From: Pseudomonadota bacterium
GTDB lineage: Bacteria > Pseudomonadota > Alphaproteobacteria > Reyranellales > Reyranellaceae
Direction of reading: 5' to 3'
Length of the DNA: 64,000 bases
NCBI GenBank assembly: GCA_018242505.1
Contig: JAFEBU010000010.1
Coordinates: forward strand, 1 to 64,000
Under the pieces are notes generated by a model. The model did not search any database, was not told the origin of the DNA, and saw nothing but the letters and a program-made list of their open reading frames with translations. Of the stretch, positions 12,560 through 19,972 are shown piece by piece; position 1 is the first letter of the stretch; every line of letters starts with the position of its first letter. A program made the position numbers and the translations under genes.

Positions 12560-12873
12560 TCCGGGATTTCCGGGGGCGCCCGGAACGCCCTTACGCGATG
12601 ACCAACCAGATCGAATTCTTTGCCGAGCTGAGCGTGGCCTACTTCGGGGAAAACCATTCTTTCCCGTTTACACGGGACGATCTGAGAGAGTTCGATCCCG
12701 TCAGCTATCAGACGATCGCGAATGCCTGGGAGCGTCCTGCCGATGCGACGCCGAGACGGCTTTCCGAGTTTGGAGGTTGGCAGTCAGGGGCTCCGAAATG
12801 ACTCGAACCCGCATTTGAGCGCAGCTTGGCAACAGATTATTCCGCCACCCAGCAAGTAGGACTGCTTCAAGTT
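12560..12873 (+). pseudogene. Truncated copy of the VHL-domain metallopeptidase 3' end
   Basis: From about 12560 the DNA is nearly identical to 22215-22526. It encodes TNQIEFFAELSVAYFGENH through RRLSEFGGWQSGAPK (stop at 12799-12801) and continues into the same downstream non-coding sequence. The upstream half, including the HExxH zinc motif, is absent and replaced by unrelated sequence. It is a 3'-end duplicate that cannot encode an active peptidase, and its terminator-like hairpin arm has decayed. Confidence 0.8.
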
Positions 12874-12926
12874 GGCCCTGCAATTGGTGGTTGCCTGAAG
12901 ATCATGCGTCTGGACTGTATCCTGGC

Positions 12927-13157
12927 ATGAGCGACTTCATCCAATTCCTGACAAATTGCGCCATTGATATCTTGGGTCCGAGGAAGCCTTGGCCAAAATG
13001 GCAGAAGACCGCTGTGCTCGGTGTTGTCTTTGCTGTTGCTCTCGCTTTGATTGTTACTGCCTTTCTTCAGGCAACGGCGCTGAAATCCGTACCCTTCTCC
13101 GAACTGCATCAACGACCGAGCGCAGGCGCATTCGAGATCAAAGGGCCCACGCCCTGA
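12927..13157 (+). CDS. Hypothetical small single-span membrane protein
   Basis: A 76-residue frame starting MSDFIQFLTNCAIDILGP. One strong transmembrane helix (VLGVVFAVALALIVTAFL, about residues 30-50) is preceded by PRKPWPKWQKT, giving a cytoplasmic N-terminus and a short C-terminal tail outside. No clear ribosome site is visible. It lies between the truncated peptidase and an effector remnant. Not recognised. Confidence 0.4.
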   Translation: MSDFIQFLTNCAIDILGPRKPWPKWQKTAVLGVVFAVALALIVTAFLQATALKSVPFSELHQRPSAGAFEIKGPTP

Positions 13158-13214
13158 CCGGGTTGCGGCCAGAACGGCGGAATCATCAGTCTCTGTTGCA
13201 TCTCGCCGCGCTGG

Positions 13215-13358
13215 CCGGTTCGAGAAGGCGAACGGTCCTCCGGAACTGGCGTCGTTGTGGCCATCGGATGCTGCCGAAGCCGATCCAGACGCCGGCTTCG
13301 ACATCGGCAACGGTCGCGGCAGGCCAGCCCGCGCGAAGATGTCGTATGGATCGAGGGC
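13215..13358 (-). pseudogene. Fragment of a 19962-type effector (middle region)
   Basis: About 140 bp match 20525-20655 with scattered differences. The minus strand encodes MPMSKPASGSASAASDGHND followed by ASSG, comparable to the region after PSMSMPVSGSASMPADGHND in the effector at 19962-21056. Neither the N-terminal module nor the tip is present. It is debris from an earlier cassette. Confidence 0.7.
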
Positions 13359-13376
13359 CGACTGTAGCCACTGGAA

Positions 13377-13420
13377 CTACAATTGATAGTTGCTTGTTAT
13401 GATCTCTCACGCGTGATCAT
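13377..13420 (+). promoter_or_regulatory. Island element plus ATGATC-N10-GATCAT dyad, copy 2
   Basis: CTACAATTGATAGTTGCTTG (from 13377) is followed by the inverted repeat ATGATC (13399-13404), ten bases, GATCAT (13415-13420). The same two-part layout recurs at 16575-16618 and 19139-19183 at equal spacing. It sits 27 bp before a GTG-started membrane-protein gene, so it is a likely promoter/operator. Confidence 0.5.
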
Positions 13421-13446
13421 ATGAATGGCATTTCGCACCATACGAC

Positions 13447-13740
13447 GTGTCTCTCCGTAGGCTTCTTCCTCTCGTGCTTGGCGTCCTGGCATTCTCCGTT
13501 CGATGGGCGATCTCTTACTGCGTCCTTGTGTTGCTCTATGTCGTCTACCTGGAAATGGATATCTGGATCGTCACAGGGCTGTTCACAATGTCTCTTCGAG
13601 AGTTGTTCGTCTCGTTCGTCATTGTGACGTTGGACGATGACTATTCTACGGTATTCGGGCTCACCGTTGCGATGGCTTTTCTGATCGCTGTTGCCTGGGG
13701 GAAGATTAACTGCCGGAGGCGTGATCCAACACGGACTTGA
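13447..13740 (+). CDS. Small three-helix membrane protein, island copy 1
   Basis: A 97-residue protein starting at GTG 13447 (VSLRRLLPLVLGVLAFSVRW). It has about three hydrophobic segments (residues 8-30, 33-52, 65-85) and a basic end GKINCRRRDPTRT. It is a paralogue of the plus-strand gene at 16645: both begin V-[ST]-L-R-[RK]-L-L and share the same 5' element. It runs opposite to the effector genes. Function unknown; a membrane-acting partner of the effector cassettes is possible. Confidence 0.55.
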   Translation: MSLRRLLPLVLGVLAFSVRWAISYCVLVLLYVVYLEMDIWIVTGLFTMSLRELFVSFVIVTLDDDYSTVFGLTVAMAFLIAVAWGKINCRRRDPTRT

Positions 13741-13760
13741 TGAACCGTCTCGTTTCTGGT

Positions 13761-14057
13761 TCAGGGCCGGCGCGGTGAATCGTACACGCGGCTCGCACCA
13801 ACTCGATATCCCAGCTCAATAAACTCTCGGGTTTGCGGGTCGAGGCCGTAACGCTGGTCAGGCTTGTAGTTATTGGAGCGCGCACGGGCATATTCGCCAG
13901 CCCGCATCAAGGTGTACCACAAGGGAACGCCGGCCTGCTGCGAGATAAGACCCACATTGAAGTTGGACACGTCCCTGAACTGCGGCAGCTGAGTGAATCC
14001 GTCCTTGCCAAAAGGGTAAGCCCGGCGCTGATAATCGAATGCGCGCCTGTCCCTCAT
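13761..14057 (-). CDS. Detached toxin-44-like C-terminal domain
   Basis: A 98-residue frame matching the C-terminal tip of the effector at 17661-18971: FDYQRRAYPFG..FTQL, then VSNFNVGLISQQAGVPL and YGLDPQTREFIELGYRVG. Its ATG (14055-14057) overlaps the stop of the upstream DUF2569 gene (ATGA), so it could be translated by coupling as a stand-alone domain. The pattern FNxG..QQAG..RAG..LDPQxRxxIxxG resembles polymorphic toxin type 44 (PF15607) as I recall it. It looks like a silent or displaced tip left when another tip replaced it. The toxin assignment is inferred from pattern only. Confidence 0.55.
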   Translation of the reverse strand: MRDRRAFDYQRRAYPFGKDGFTQLPQFRDVSNFNVGLISQQAGVPLWYTLMRAGEYARARSNNYKPDQRYGLDPQTREFIELGYRVGASRVYDSPRRP

Positions 14058-14809
14058 TGCTGCCGCCGGGCCAGAAGGCTCGCACCGCCACCGACCAATA
14101 GGCCAAGCAAGGTGCAGCCGGCGACTCCAGAAATGCTGACAACATAGCCACGGTGCAAACCGTAGGCAGCAGCACCCGCGCCAAAGACCAGGAAGCCGAT
14201 CGCGAAGCCTTTGAGGAAGCACTCCTGCTTCCGGATGGCAGGCGTGACGGTCAATCTCGCGCCGCCAAAAATACTCGTCATCCGCCGCGAGACGTTCACG
14301 TACCGCCATGACATTGCAAGCAGGATGGCCGCAGTGATCGGACCTGCCGCAGTTAGGGGCGTCGGACTAACCAGACCACCTATGGCGCCGACGGCGTGAA
14401 TGCAGAAGAGAATGGCGGCTTGTATCTTCCAGAGCCAGCGAAACGCCGGCTGCTTGCGGAGCAGCGCGACCGTGGTGGCCGCCAGGAGCGCGAACAAGGC
14501 AAGGTCATAAACCAGCCATTCGGGCTCCGGCCGTAAATCAACACCATCTATTTGGGAGCCGAGGTCTTCGATGGCCCTTCGCGCAAAGAAGAATAGGTAA
14601 AAGAGCAGGTAAAGCTGGAGGAAAACCAACCACCCGCCGAGCCCAACCGGTTCCTCGCCGTTTGTTTTCGCGTTCGCTTCCTGTCGTGCCGCCCGCAGCC
14701 GGGTCACGGCAATGGTGGCGATCAGGCCGACGACAAGAGCCCAATACCAAAACGAAGCCGTCGCCTCGAAGCCTACAGTTAGGACCCAAAAGAAAAACCA
14801 AGCCGTCAC
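14054..14809 (-). CDS. DUF2569-like membrane protein, immunity candidate for the 14913 effector
   Basis: A 251-residue protein with about five membrane segments and the motif EPVGLGGWLVFLQLYLL. GTG 14809 is preceded by GAGG at good spacing; an upstream in-frame Met at 14854 would add 15 polar residues. It is a paralogue of 11475-12221, and directly follows the effector at 14913-16406 on the same strand, the place of an immunity gene in polymorphic toxin cassettes. If so, the effector would act at or across the inner membrane. That role is inferred. Confidence 0.7.
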   Translation of the reverse strand: MTAWFFFWVLTVGFEATASFWYWALVVGLIATIAVTRLRAARQEANAKTNGEEPVGLGGWLVFLQLYLLFYLFFFARRAIEDLGSQIDGVDLRPEPEWLVYDLALFALLAATTVALLRKQPAFRWLWKIQAAILFCIHAVGAIGGLVSPTPLTAAGPITAAILLAMSWRYVNVSRRMTSIFGGARLTVTPAIRKQECFLKGFAIGFLVFGAGAAAYGLHRGYVVSISGVAGCTLLGLLVGGGASLLARRQQ

Positions 14810-14879
14810 ACTTTCCTCGCGATACGTTCCTCGTCCTCGCTCGCACGAATCCACTAATCGTGCAATCGAGAATGTGGTC

Positions 14880-14902
14880 TAGATACAATCTATAGTTGTC
14901 TT
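14880..14902. promoter_or_regulatory. Island element TACAAT-N-GTTG, copy 3
   Basis: AGATACAATCTATAGTTGTC lies between the end of the effector at 14913 and the DUF2569 start at 14809. It would give the partner gene its own promoter or operator. See copy 1 for the consensus. Confidence 0.4.
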
Positions 14903-14912
14903 ACGGACTCGG

Positions 14913-16406
14913 TTACGGGTTCTTGGCGGACGGTGTGTACCAGCCAGCACTTCCAGGAGAACTCAGCATCGGCATAGCGAAACCACTTTGACCAACGGGT
15001 ATCCCGAGAGGCGGTTGCTGGGACTGTGACTGCGCGGCGCCATACAAGGCTCGCGCGCTCGACCCCAACAGATGGAATACCAAGGGCCCCACTCTTTCGT
15101 TTTCAGTTGCGTATGGCCCCGTTCCTTTGCCCTCGATGTGAAGGCTTACGTTCCCGTCGGGATCCTTCACGACAGACAAAGTCACGGTGCCGGGATAATA
15201 CCTGTGGCCAGGTCGCGTGATGTTCTTGATCGTCAGCGTGTTTGGGTCGACGACCTGCCAGATCGGATTGTTTCCAGCCAAAGTTACCAGGTTCATGCCG
15301 TCACGAGCATAGGGAGCTCCCGGCGCAGAGAAACTCCGGATGGCTTCAAACACTGCTTCCGGCGAGACATCTTTGCCGAACGGAATTGTAATCGCGAAGT
15401 GATGTGGGCGTATGTCACTGCTACCATATAGCGGTGCATCCTCTATAACTCCAATCAGGTAGGGCACTAGGTTCGTCACCGAGTTGGCGGCATCGTCGAG
15501 CTCGCCCACCATTTGCTCGTATGGGCTTTTCTCGATAGCCGACTGCGGCTCCGCGCGTGGAACCGCGGGCACAGACATATGTGGCTGCTGTCGGCCTGCC
15601 TTCGCGAAGATATCGTTTGGGTCGGCCGGTGCTGCGGACGGAGCGTCGATCGGCCGAGACATCGCTCCTGGTCCGGTCATCGGCGTCGAGGTTGCCTGCG
15701 CCCGGATGAGGGAGGGATCGCCCGCCGAGAATATCGCTTGCAGGCCGGTCGCCGGCGGAGATGGGGGCGAAAAGCCGGTCGGTATGAGCCCGGGGCTGAC
15801 GGCAGGCCCATTGGAGCTCGAAGGCAAGCCCGGCCCGCCGAACAGAATCTCCTGCGGTCCCAGCGTGGGTTGTAGACTCGGGTCTAGGTCGGCTGTCGGC
15901 GGGGCATAGCCCATCGCAATGAGGGAACGGGCGAGGCTGGGCGGACCGGGGTCCATGGCGGCGATCGAATTGGCGAGGCTGGGGCGATTGGGAGTCACTG
16001 TTGGCGACGTCGCCGTAGGGCCGGTCATCGGCAGCGGCGCGTTGGGATTTGTCGGCAAGCCCGGCCCGCCGAACAGCATCTCCTGCGGACCGATCGTGGG
16101 GACCAGGCTCGGATCGAAGCCCTGCGCCGTTGTGCTCGCCGCCAGGAGCGCGGGCGACCGGTAGAAGCCCGGCGGCCTTGGGTCAGCCGCGGCCAGTGCG
16201 TCCAGCACGGCGGGAGATTTGTGGAAGCCGGGCGTGTCGGAGGCCGGCATCGCGAACAGCGACGGATCGGCCCCATACTGGGCGCGCACGTAATCGCCCC
16301 AGCTCGGCGATGGCGATGGCATGGATGGGACGATGCCGTTCAGCAGCGCCAGCAGGCTGCTGACATCGAGGTCGGACGGGAAGGTGCCGGGCGGCGGATT
16401 GGACAT
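14913..16406 (-). CDS. Polymorphic effector A: repeat-rich N-terminus with unique C-terminal tip
   Basis: A 497-residue proline-rich protein without signal peptide. Residues 1 to about 280 are the family module: TFPSDLDVSSLLALLNGIVPS, then PGFHKSPAVL/PGFYRSPALL units and two copies of DPSLxPTxGPQExLFGGPGLP. The tip (about 285-497) is found nowhere else in the island: YEQMVGELDDA, HHFAITIPFGKDV, RPGHRYYPGTVTLSVV, GKGTGPYATENERVGPL. Its PGH..PGTV..GxGTG pattern recalls uncharacterised tips of secreted polymorphic toxins. The leader repeat precedes it and a DUF2569 protein follows. Catalytic function and secretion route are unknown. Confidence 0.75.
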   Translation of the reverse strand: MSNPPPGTFPSDLDVSSLLALLNGIVPSMPSPSPSWGDYVRAQYGADPSLFAMPASDTPGFHKSPAVLDALAAADPRPPGFYRSPALLAASTTAQGFDPSLVPTIGPQEMLFGGPGLPTNPNAPLPMTGPTATSPTVTPNRPSLANSIAAMDPGPPSLARSLIAMGYAPPTADLDPSLQPTLGPQEILFGGPGLPSSSNGPAVSPGLIPTGFSPPSPPATGLQAIFSAGDPSLIRAQATSTPMTGPGAMSRPIDAPSAAPADPNDIFAKAGRQQPHMSVPAVPRAEPQSAIEKSPYEQMVGELDDAANSVTNLVPYLIGVIEDAPLYGSSDIRPHHFAITIPFGKDVSPEAVFEAIRSFSAPGAPYARDGMNLVTLAGNNPIWQVVDPNTLTIKNITRPGHRYYPGTVTLSVVKDPDGNVSLHIEGKGTGPYATENERVGPLVFHLLGSSARALYGAAQSQSQQPPLGIPVGQSGFAMPMLSSPGSAGWYTPSAKNP

Positions 16407-16557
16407 GGCGCGCGAATCTCCATCTGGCCCCTGACGGGCGGTGAAGTTCGCCGCTGGTCCCCGCGCCGCTCCGATTCGGAGCGACGCAACGATGTCGGCT
16501 AACGAGTCCTGTCTAGGCGACGCCCTCGCTCATGGCAATTGAGGACATTCGAAGAAC
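16407..16557 (-). repeat. Effector leader repeat, copy A
   Basis: About 150 bp directly before the effector start, nearly identical to four other copies (18972, 21057, 23227, 24590). On the minus strand it reads from CGAATGTCCTCAATTGCCATG through a palindrome CGCTCCGA-A-TCGGAGCG to GGGCCAGATGGAGA, which carries the likely ribosome site, and ends at the ATG. It is probably a shared promoter/5' UTR and a homology tract for recombination. Confidence 0.8.
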
Positions 16558-16574
16558 AACGGTGGTCTCTGACG

Positions 16575-16618
16575 CTACAATCGACGGTTGCTTTTTATGA
16601 TCTCTAACGCGTGTTCAT
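16575..16618 (+). promoter_or_regulatory. Island element plus ATGATC-N10-GTTCAT dyad, copy 4
   Basis: CTACAATCGACGGTTGCTTT is followed by ATGATC (16597-16602), ten bases and GTTCAT (16613-16618, one mismatch to the dyad). It lies 27 bp before the GTG start at 16645, the same spacing as copy 2. Confidence 0.5.
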
Positions 16619-16644
16619 ATGAATGGCATTTCGCACTGCTCGAC

Positions 16645-17124
16645 GTGACTCTTCGAAAGCTCCTTTCCCTCGCACTCGGCCTCGTGGGCTTTGCCCTCCG
16701 ATGGATATTTTCCTTTGTCGTGTTCCTTTGGTTCTATGTTTTCTTTGACGGACTGTACTTCGCTTTTTCAACGCCGCCTTTCATACAATCGCTTGAGCAG
16801 GCCATTTCCGCTTTTGCCATCGCCTCTGTATTCGCGTTTGTGGTTGCCACCGGCACAAGCGATGAGAGGATCCTGCCCTTGGCCTATTTTCTTATCGCAG
16901 CGGCAGCCTTTGCGATGGCCATTATCTGGGGAAGAATCTGCCGTCGTCGTTGTGAGCCCGGCCAAGGATTGGTTCTAGAGGTGTTATCTCATCTTGGATC
17001 TAACGGCGGCTTCCGGGTTCATACGCACCGCTTTCGCCAATCGCTCATGGCCATTGAGGACGTTCGAGGAACAGTGCCGGGCGAGGCCTGTTACCGCCGC
17101 GGCGGATCGTTTCGGCCTGGATAA
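16645..17124 (+). CDS. Small membrane protein, island copy 2, with run-on C-terminus
   Basis: Starts at GTG 16645 (VTLRKLLSLALGLVGFALRW) and is a paralogue of 13447-13740. Four hydrophobic segments are visible up to AIIWGRICRRRCEP (about residue 110), where the paralogue ends. Here the frame continues about 50 residues through sequence resembling the leader repeat (SLMAIEDVRGT). The tail is thus probably junk added by recombination. It overlaps the end of the convergent immunity candidate by 34 bp. Function unknown. Confidence 0.5.
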   Translation: MTLRKLLSLALGLVGFALRWIFSFVVFLWFYVFFDGLYFAFSTPPFIQSLEQAISAFAIASVFAFVVATGTSDERILPLAYFLIAAAAFAMAIIWGRICRRRCEPGQGLVLEVLSHLGSNGGFRVHTHRFRQSLMAIEDVRGTVPGEACYRRGGSFRPG

Positions 17125-17564
17125 TCGATGTGGCCGATGTCGTAGAGGATCGCGATGCCGTCCCACTGTTCCTTTGCGAAGTAGATCGAGGAGATCGCTC
17201 CTACCGAAATGCGAATCGTGCGCGGGTCGATCTCCGTGATGGTCGGCGGTTCCATCGGGCCGTCGTACTTGAAAATTTCTGTCCGGCCGACCTGGTCCGA
17301 AGAGCCGGAGCGACGGGAGACGAAAATCGAGATGGCTTCACTCTTGGCAAGAAGATCGCAAGCGGTATCCACGAACTGAAAATCGAATCCCGCCACATTC
17401 GAGATTTCACCGAAGGTTTCGGAGATACAAGAACCCCACGAGGCCCTATCGTCTTCAGGCAGGAATACAAAAAGAGCGCCAAGGACCATTACCGCCAAGG
17501 CAAAGGCGACAGTCCCTGCCGATAGCCATAGAGGATTGGGAAGTCGATTGATGATCCTTTTCAT
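17091..17564 (-). CDS. Single-span membrane protein, immunity candidate for the toxin-44-like effector
   Basis: A 157-residue protein beginning MKRIINRLPNPLWLSAGTVAF. It has one N-terminal transmembrane helix (about residues 12-34) and an extracytoplasmic domain with FQFVDTACDLLAKSEAISIF, FKYDG and ISVGAISSIYF. It starts 97 bp after the stop of effector B on the same strand. A membrane-anchored periplasmic domain would suit neutralising an incoming toxin before it reaches the cytoplasm. A longer frame is open to 17600. The immunity role is inferred from position only. Confidence 0.55.
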   Translation of the reverse strand: MKRIINRLPNPLWLSAGTVAFALAVMVLGALFVFLPEDDRASWGSCISETFGEISNVAGFDFQFVDTACDLLAKSEAISIFVSRRSGSSDQVGRTEIFKYDGPMEPPTITEIDPRTIRISVGAISSIYFAKEQWDGIAILYDIGHIDYPGRNDPPRR

Positions 17565-17660
17565 ATTACAGCCAATGACACAATCCGAATGACCGTCCAA
17601 GAGGATCGGTTTGGCGCGTCAATCGCTGAGCTGTCTCCAGCCTGTTGTCTCGCCTGGATC

Positions 17661-18971
17661 TTAGGGATGATTGGGTCGATCGAATACGCCGCTTTTGCCT
17701 GCGTGATATCCTCGTTCAATCCACTCCCTTGTCTGTGGATCAAGACCAAACGGTTGATCGGGCGTATAGTTGTTCGACTTTTGGGCCGCGTAGCCGCCGG
17801 CGCGCCACAATACAACTGCTAGAGGTATGCCCGCCTGCTGAGTGATGAGGCCAACGTTAAAGTTGGATACGTTCCTGAATTGCCGCAGCTGGGTGAAACC
17901 ATCTTCGCCAAAAGGATAGGCGCGACGCTGATAGTCGAATGTGCCTCCCTGGCCTACTTTGCCAAGCAAATACTGTTCCACATACTTCTTAACCCTGAAT
18001 GGATCGTCGAGATTTAGGACGTGATCGAAAACATTGGAACCTAGACGCCTTCCCGCAGCGGCGACATCGCTGATATCGCCGAACGGAGACATCAAATAGC
18101 CAGTGGGTGACTTGGGATCGAGAACGGGCAGTCCATTGGGAAGTCGGACGATCTGTCCCGGCCATTTCTGGAACTGCTGTTCGAGTTCGAGGCTGTTCGA
18201 GGGCGGCTCGACGGGCGGTGCCGTGCCACGGCCATTCGCGATCGATGGTTGCGGGCTTGCCTGTGCCGGGATGGGGGAGGGATCACCCGTCGGCAATGTC
18301 GCTTGCGGGCCGGACATCGGCGGCGGGGACGGGATCGAGAAGCCGGTCGGTATGAGACCAGGGCCGACCGACGGCGCGTTGGAACTCGAAGGCAAGCCCG
18401 GCCCGCCGAACAGCATCTCCTGTGGTCCCAGCGTGGGTTGTAGACTCGGGTCTAGGTCGGCTGTCGGCGGGGCATAGCCCATCGCAATGAGGGAACGGGC
18501 GAGGCTCGGTGGACCGGCGTCCATGGCGGCGATCGAGTTGGCGAGGCTGGGGCGATTGGGAGTCACTGTTGGCGACGTCGCCGTTGGGCCGGTCATCGGC
18601 AGCGGCGCGTTGGGATTTGTCGGCAAGCCTGGCCCACCGAACAGCATCTCCTGCGGACCGATCGTGGGGGCCAGGCTCGGATCGAAGCCCTGCGCCGTTG
18701 CGCTGGCTCCCAGCAGGGCCGGTGACCGGTAGAAGCCCGGCGGCCTGGGATTAGCCGCGGCCAATGCGTCCAGCACGGCGGGCGACTTGTGGAAGCCGGG
18801 CGTGTCGGAGGCCGGCACCGCGACCAGCGACGGATCGGGCCCATACTGGGTGCGTACGTAATCGCCCCAGCTCGGCGATGGCGATGGCATGGATGGGACG
18901 ATGCCGTTCAGCAGCGCCAGCAGGCTGCTGACATCGAGGTCGGACGGGAAGGTGTCGGTCGGATTGGCCAT
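17661..18971 (-). CDS. Polymorphic effector B: family module with toxin-44-like tip
   Basis: A 436-residue protein. Residues 1-230 are almost identical to effector A (TFPSDLDVSSLLALLNG, FGGPGLP repeats). A linker (VRLPNGLPVLDPKSPTGYLM) follows, and then a C-terminal domain from about 335: FDYQRRAYPFGEDGFTQL, VSNFNVGLITQQAGIPL, FGLDPQTREWIERGYHAG. That pattern resembles polymorphic toxin type 44 (PF15607), a predicted nuclease class; this is pattern memory, not a search. A second detached copy of the same tip lies at 13761-14057. The leader repeat precedes the gene and a membrane-anchored partner follows. Confidence 0.75.
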   Translation of the reverse strand: MANPTDTFPSDLDVSSLLALLNGIVPSMPSPSPSWGDYVRTQYGPDPSLVAVPASDTPGFHKSPAVLDALAAANPRPPGFYRSPALLGASATAQGFDPSLAPTIGPQEMLFGGPGLPTNPNAPLPMTGPTATSPTVTPNRPSLANSIAAMDAGPPSLARSLIAMGYAPPTADLDPSLQPTLGPQEMLFGGPGLPSSSNAPSVGPGLIPTGFSIPSPPPMSGPQATLPTGDPSPIPAQASPQPSIANGRGTAPPVEPPSNSLELEQQFQKWPGQIVRLPNGLPVLDPKSPTGYLMSPFGDISDVAAAGRRLGSNVFDHVLNLDDPFRVKKYVEQYLLGKVGQGGTFDYQRRAYPFGEDGFTQLRQFRNVSNFNVGLITQQAGIPLAVVLWRAGGYAAQKSNNYTPDQPFGLDPQTREWIERGYHAGKSGVFDRPNHP

Positions 18972-19122
18972 GGCGCGCGACTCTCCATCTGGCCCCTGAC
19001 GGGCGGTGAAGTTCGCCGCTGGTCCCCGCGCCGCTCCGATTCGGAACGACGCAACGATGTCGGCTGACGAATCCGGTCTAGGCGACGCCCTCGCTCATGG
19101 CAATTGAGGACATTCGTCGAAC
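18972..19122 (-). repeat. Effector leader repeat, copy B
   Basis: Same leader as copy A with few changes; the palindrome reads CGTTCCGAATCGGAGCG here. It ends at the effector B start codon. Identity to copy A continues into about 700 bp of coding sequence, indicating recent duplication or gene conversion. Confidence 0.8.
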
Positions 19123-19138
19123 GGATGTGGTCTCTGAC

Positions 19139-19183
19139 GCTACAATCGATAGTTGCTTGATATGATCCTCCACTCGCGATCAT
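19139..19183. promoter_or_regulatory. Island element plus ATGATC-N10-GATCAT dyad, copy 5
   Basis: CTACAATCGATAGTTGCTTG is followed by ATGATC (19162-19167), ten bases, GATCAT (19178-19183), a perfect dyad. No plus-strand membrane gene follows here; the sequence runs into the end of a minus-strand partner gene, so the downstream gene appears to have been lost. Confidence 0.5.
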
Positions 19184-19211
19184 ATGATTCGCATTACACT
19201 ATACAACGTGG

Positions 19212-19523
19212 CTACGATTCGTCTGCGGCCCGTTTCGTTGCAGCCAGCAGGCACTCATATTCGCCAGGCGCAAGCTCTTCGAACGTCGATTCCGGCGTAG
19301 GAACGCCAAGCCATTGTCCTCTCCAGCTACTGCGCTCCAGGATGGCCTCACACCGTAGTTCCACGTCATGGATGATGACCTTCGTCCCGGCCTTAAGCTT
19401 CGATTCAAGCGCCAGAGGGTTCGACACGCCGAAATTGATGCAATAGGCCGTCCTGCCGTCATCCGTACCTGTATCTGTGTTCCAGTCGACATACAGAGGC
19501 AGCGGGGCGGGATCATCGCTCAT
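19212..19523 (-). CDS. Duplicate immunity candidate for effector C
   Basis: A 103-residue soluble protein, MSDDPAPLPLYVDWNTD, paralogous to the gene at 19661-19972. Shared features are INFGV.NP.ALE.KL.AG, IIHD.EL..EAILERS.W and a C-terminal ATKRAADE. It has no signal or membrane segment and is acidic. It arose by tandem duplication together with the end of the upstream toxin gene (19524-19650 is a decayed copy of the effector C 3' end). Several diverged immunity genes behind one toxin are common in polymorphic systems. No family recognised. Confidence 0.6.
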   Translation of the reverse strand: MSDDPAPLPLYVDWNTDTGTDDGRTAYCINFGVSNPLALESKLKAGTKVIIHDVELRCEAILERSSWRGQWLGVPTPESTFEELAPGEYECLLAATKRAADES

Positions 19524-19650
19524 CGAGCACCGAAAGGTTTTTCCTGGGCCCGGGCCCTGGTTTCTTCTGGCAGAGGTTCTTCATCTTTTTCGCAAAGGCA
19601 TTGCTGATCGCTTGTGCCTGGCCCACCGCTTCAAACGTCACTCCGAAGCG
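19524..19650 (-). pseudogene. Remnant of an effector C 3' end between two partner genes
   Basis: This stretch aligns with 19973-20085, the coding end of effector C: both contain the GATCGCTTGTGCCT segment and a TCGAGCACCGA segment beside the partner start. Here the reading frame is lost. It shows that a toxin-tip/partner unit was duplicated in tandem and only the partner gene kept intact. Confidence 0.65.
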
Positions 19651-19660
19651 ACATACCATC

Positions 19661-19972
19661 TCACGCTTCGTCCGCGGCCCGCTTGGTCGCAGCCTTCAGT
19701 CGCTCGTATTCACCAGGCTCGAGGTCTTTGAACATTACTTCTGGCGTGAGAACGCCAACCCATCGTCCAGCCCACTCGCTGCGCTCGAGGATAGCTTCAT
19801 GTCGTAGCTCCTCGTCGTGGATTATGATCCTCGACCCGGCCCTCAGCTTCGCCTCAAGCGCCGGCGGATTTGCCACGCCGAAATTGATCCAGTACGCCTC
19901 CCGACCGTCGTCGGAAACCGTAAGCCCGTTGAAGTCGACATAAAGAGCCAGCGGAGCGGGATCATGGCTCAT
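19661..19972 (-). CDS. Immunity candidate overlapping effector C
   Basis: A 103-residue soluble protein, MSHDPAPLALYVDFNGLTV, whose ATG (19970-19972) lies inside the last codons of effector C, an 11-bp overlap that implies coupled translation. It contains WINFGVANPPALEAKLRAG, IIIHDEELRHEAILER and EPGEYERLKAATKRAADEA. The longer open frame to 20074 would overlap effector C much further. Tight coupling to a variable-tip gene is the usual sign of an immunity protein. Not matched to a known family. Confidence 0.65.
   Translation of the reverse strand: MSHDPAPLALYVDFNGLTVSDDGREAYWINFGVANPPALEAKLRAGSRIIIHDEELRHEAILERSEWAGRWVGVLTPEVMFKDLEPGEYERLKAATKRAADEA

Noticed and set aside
12797..12830. Reverse-strand GGTTCGAGTC resembling a tRNA T arm (also at 22452)
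   Set aside because: No matching stem, anticodon arm or acceptor; it is the tail of the duplicated metallopeptidase gene.
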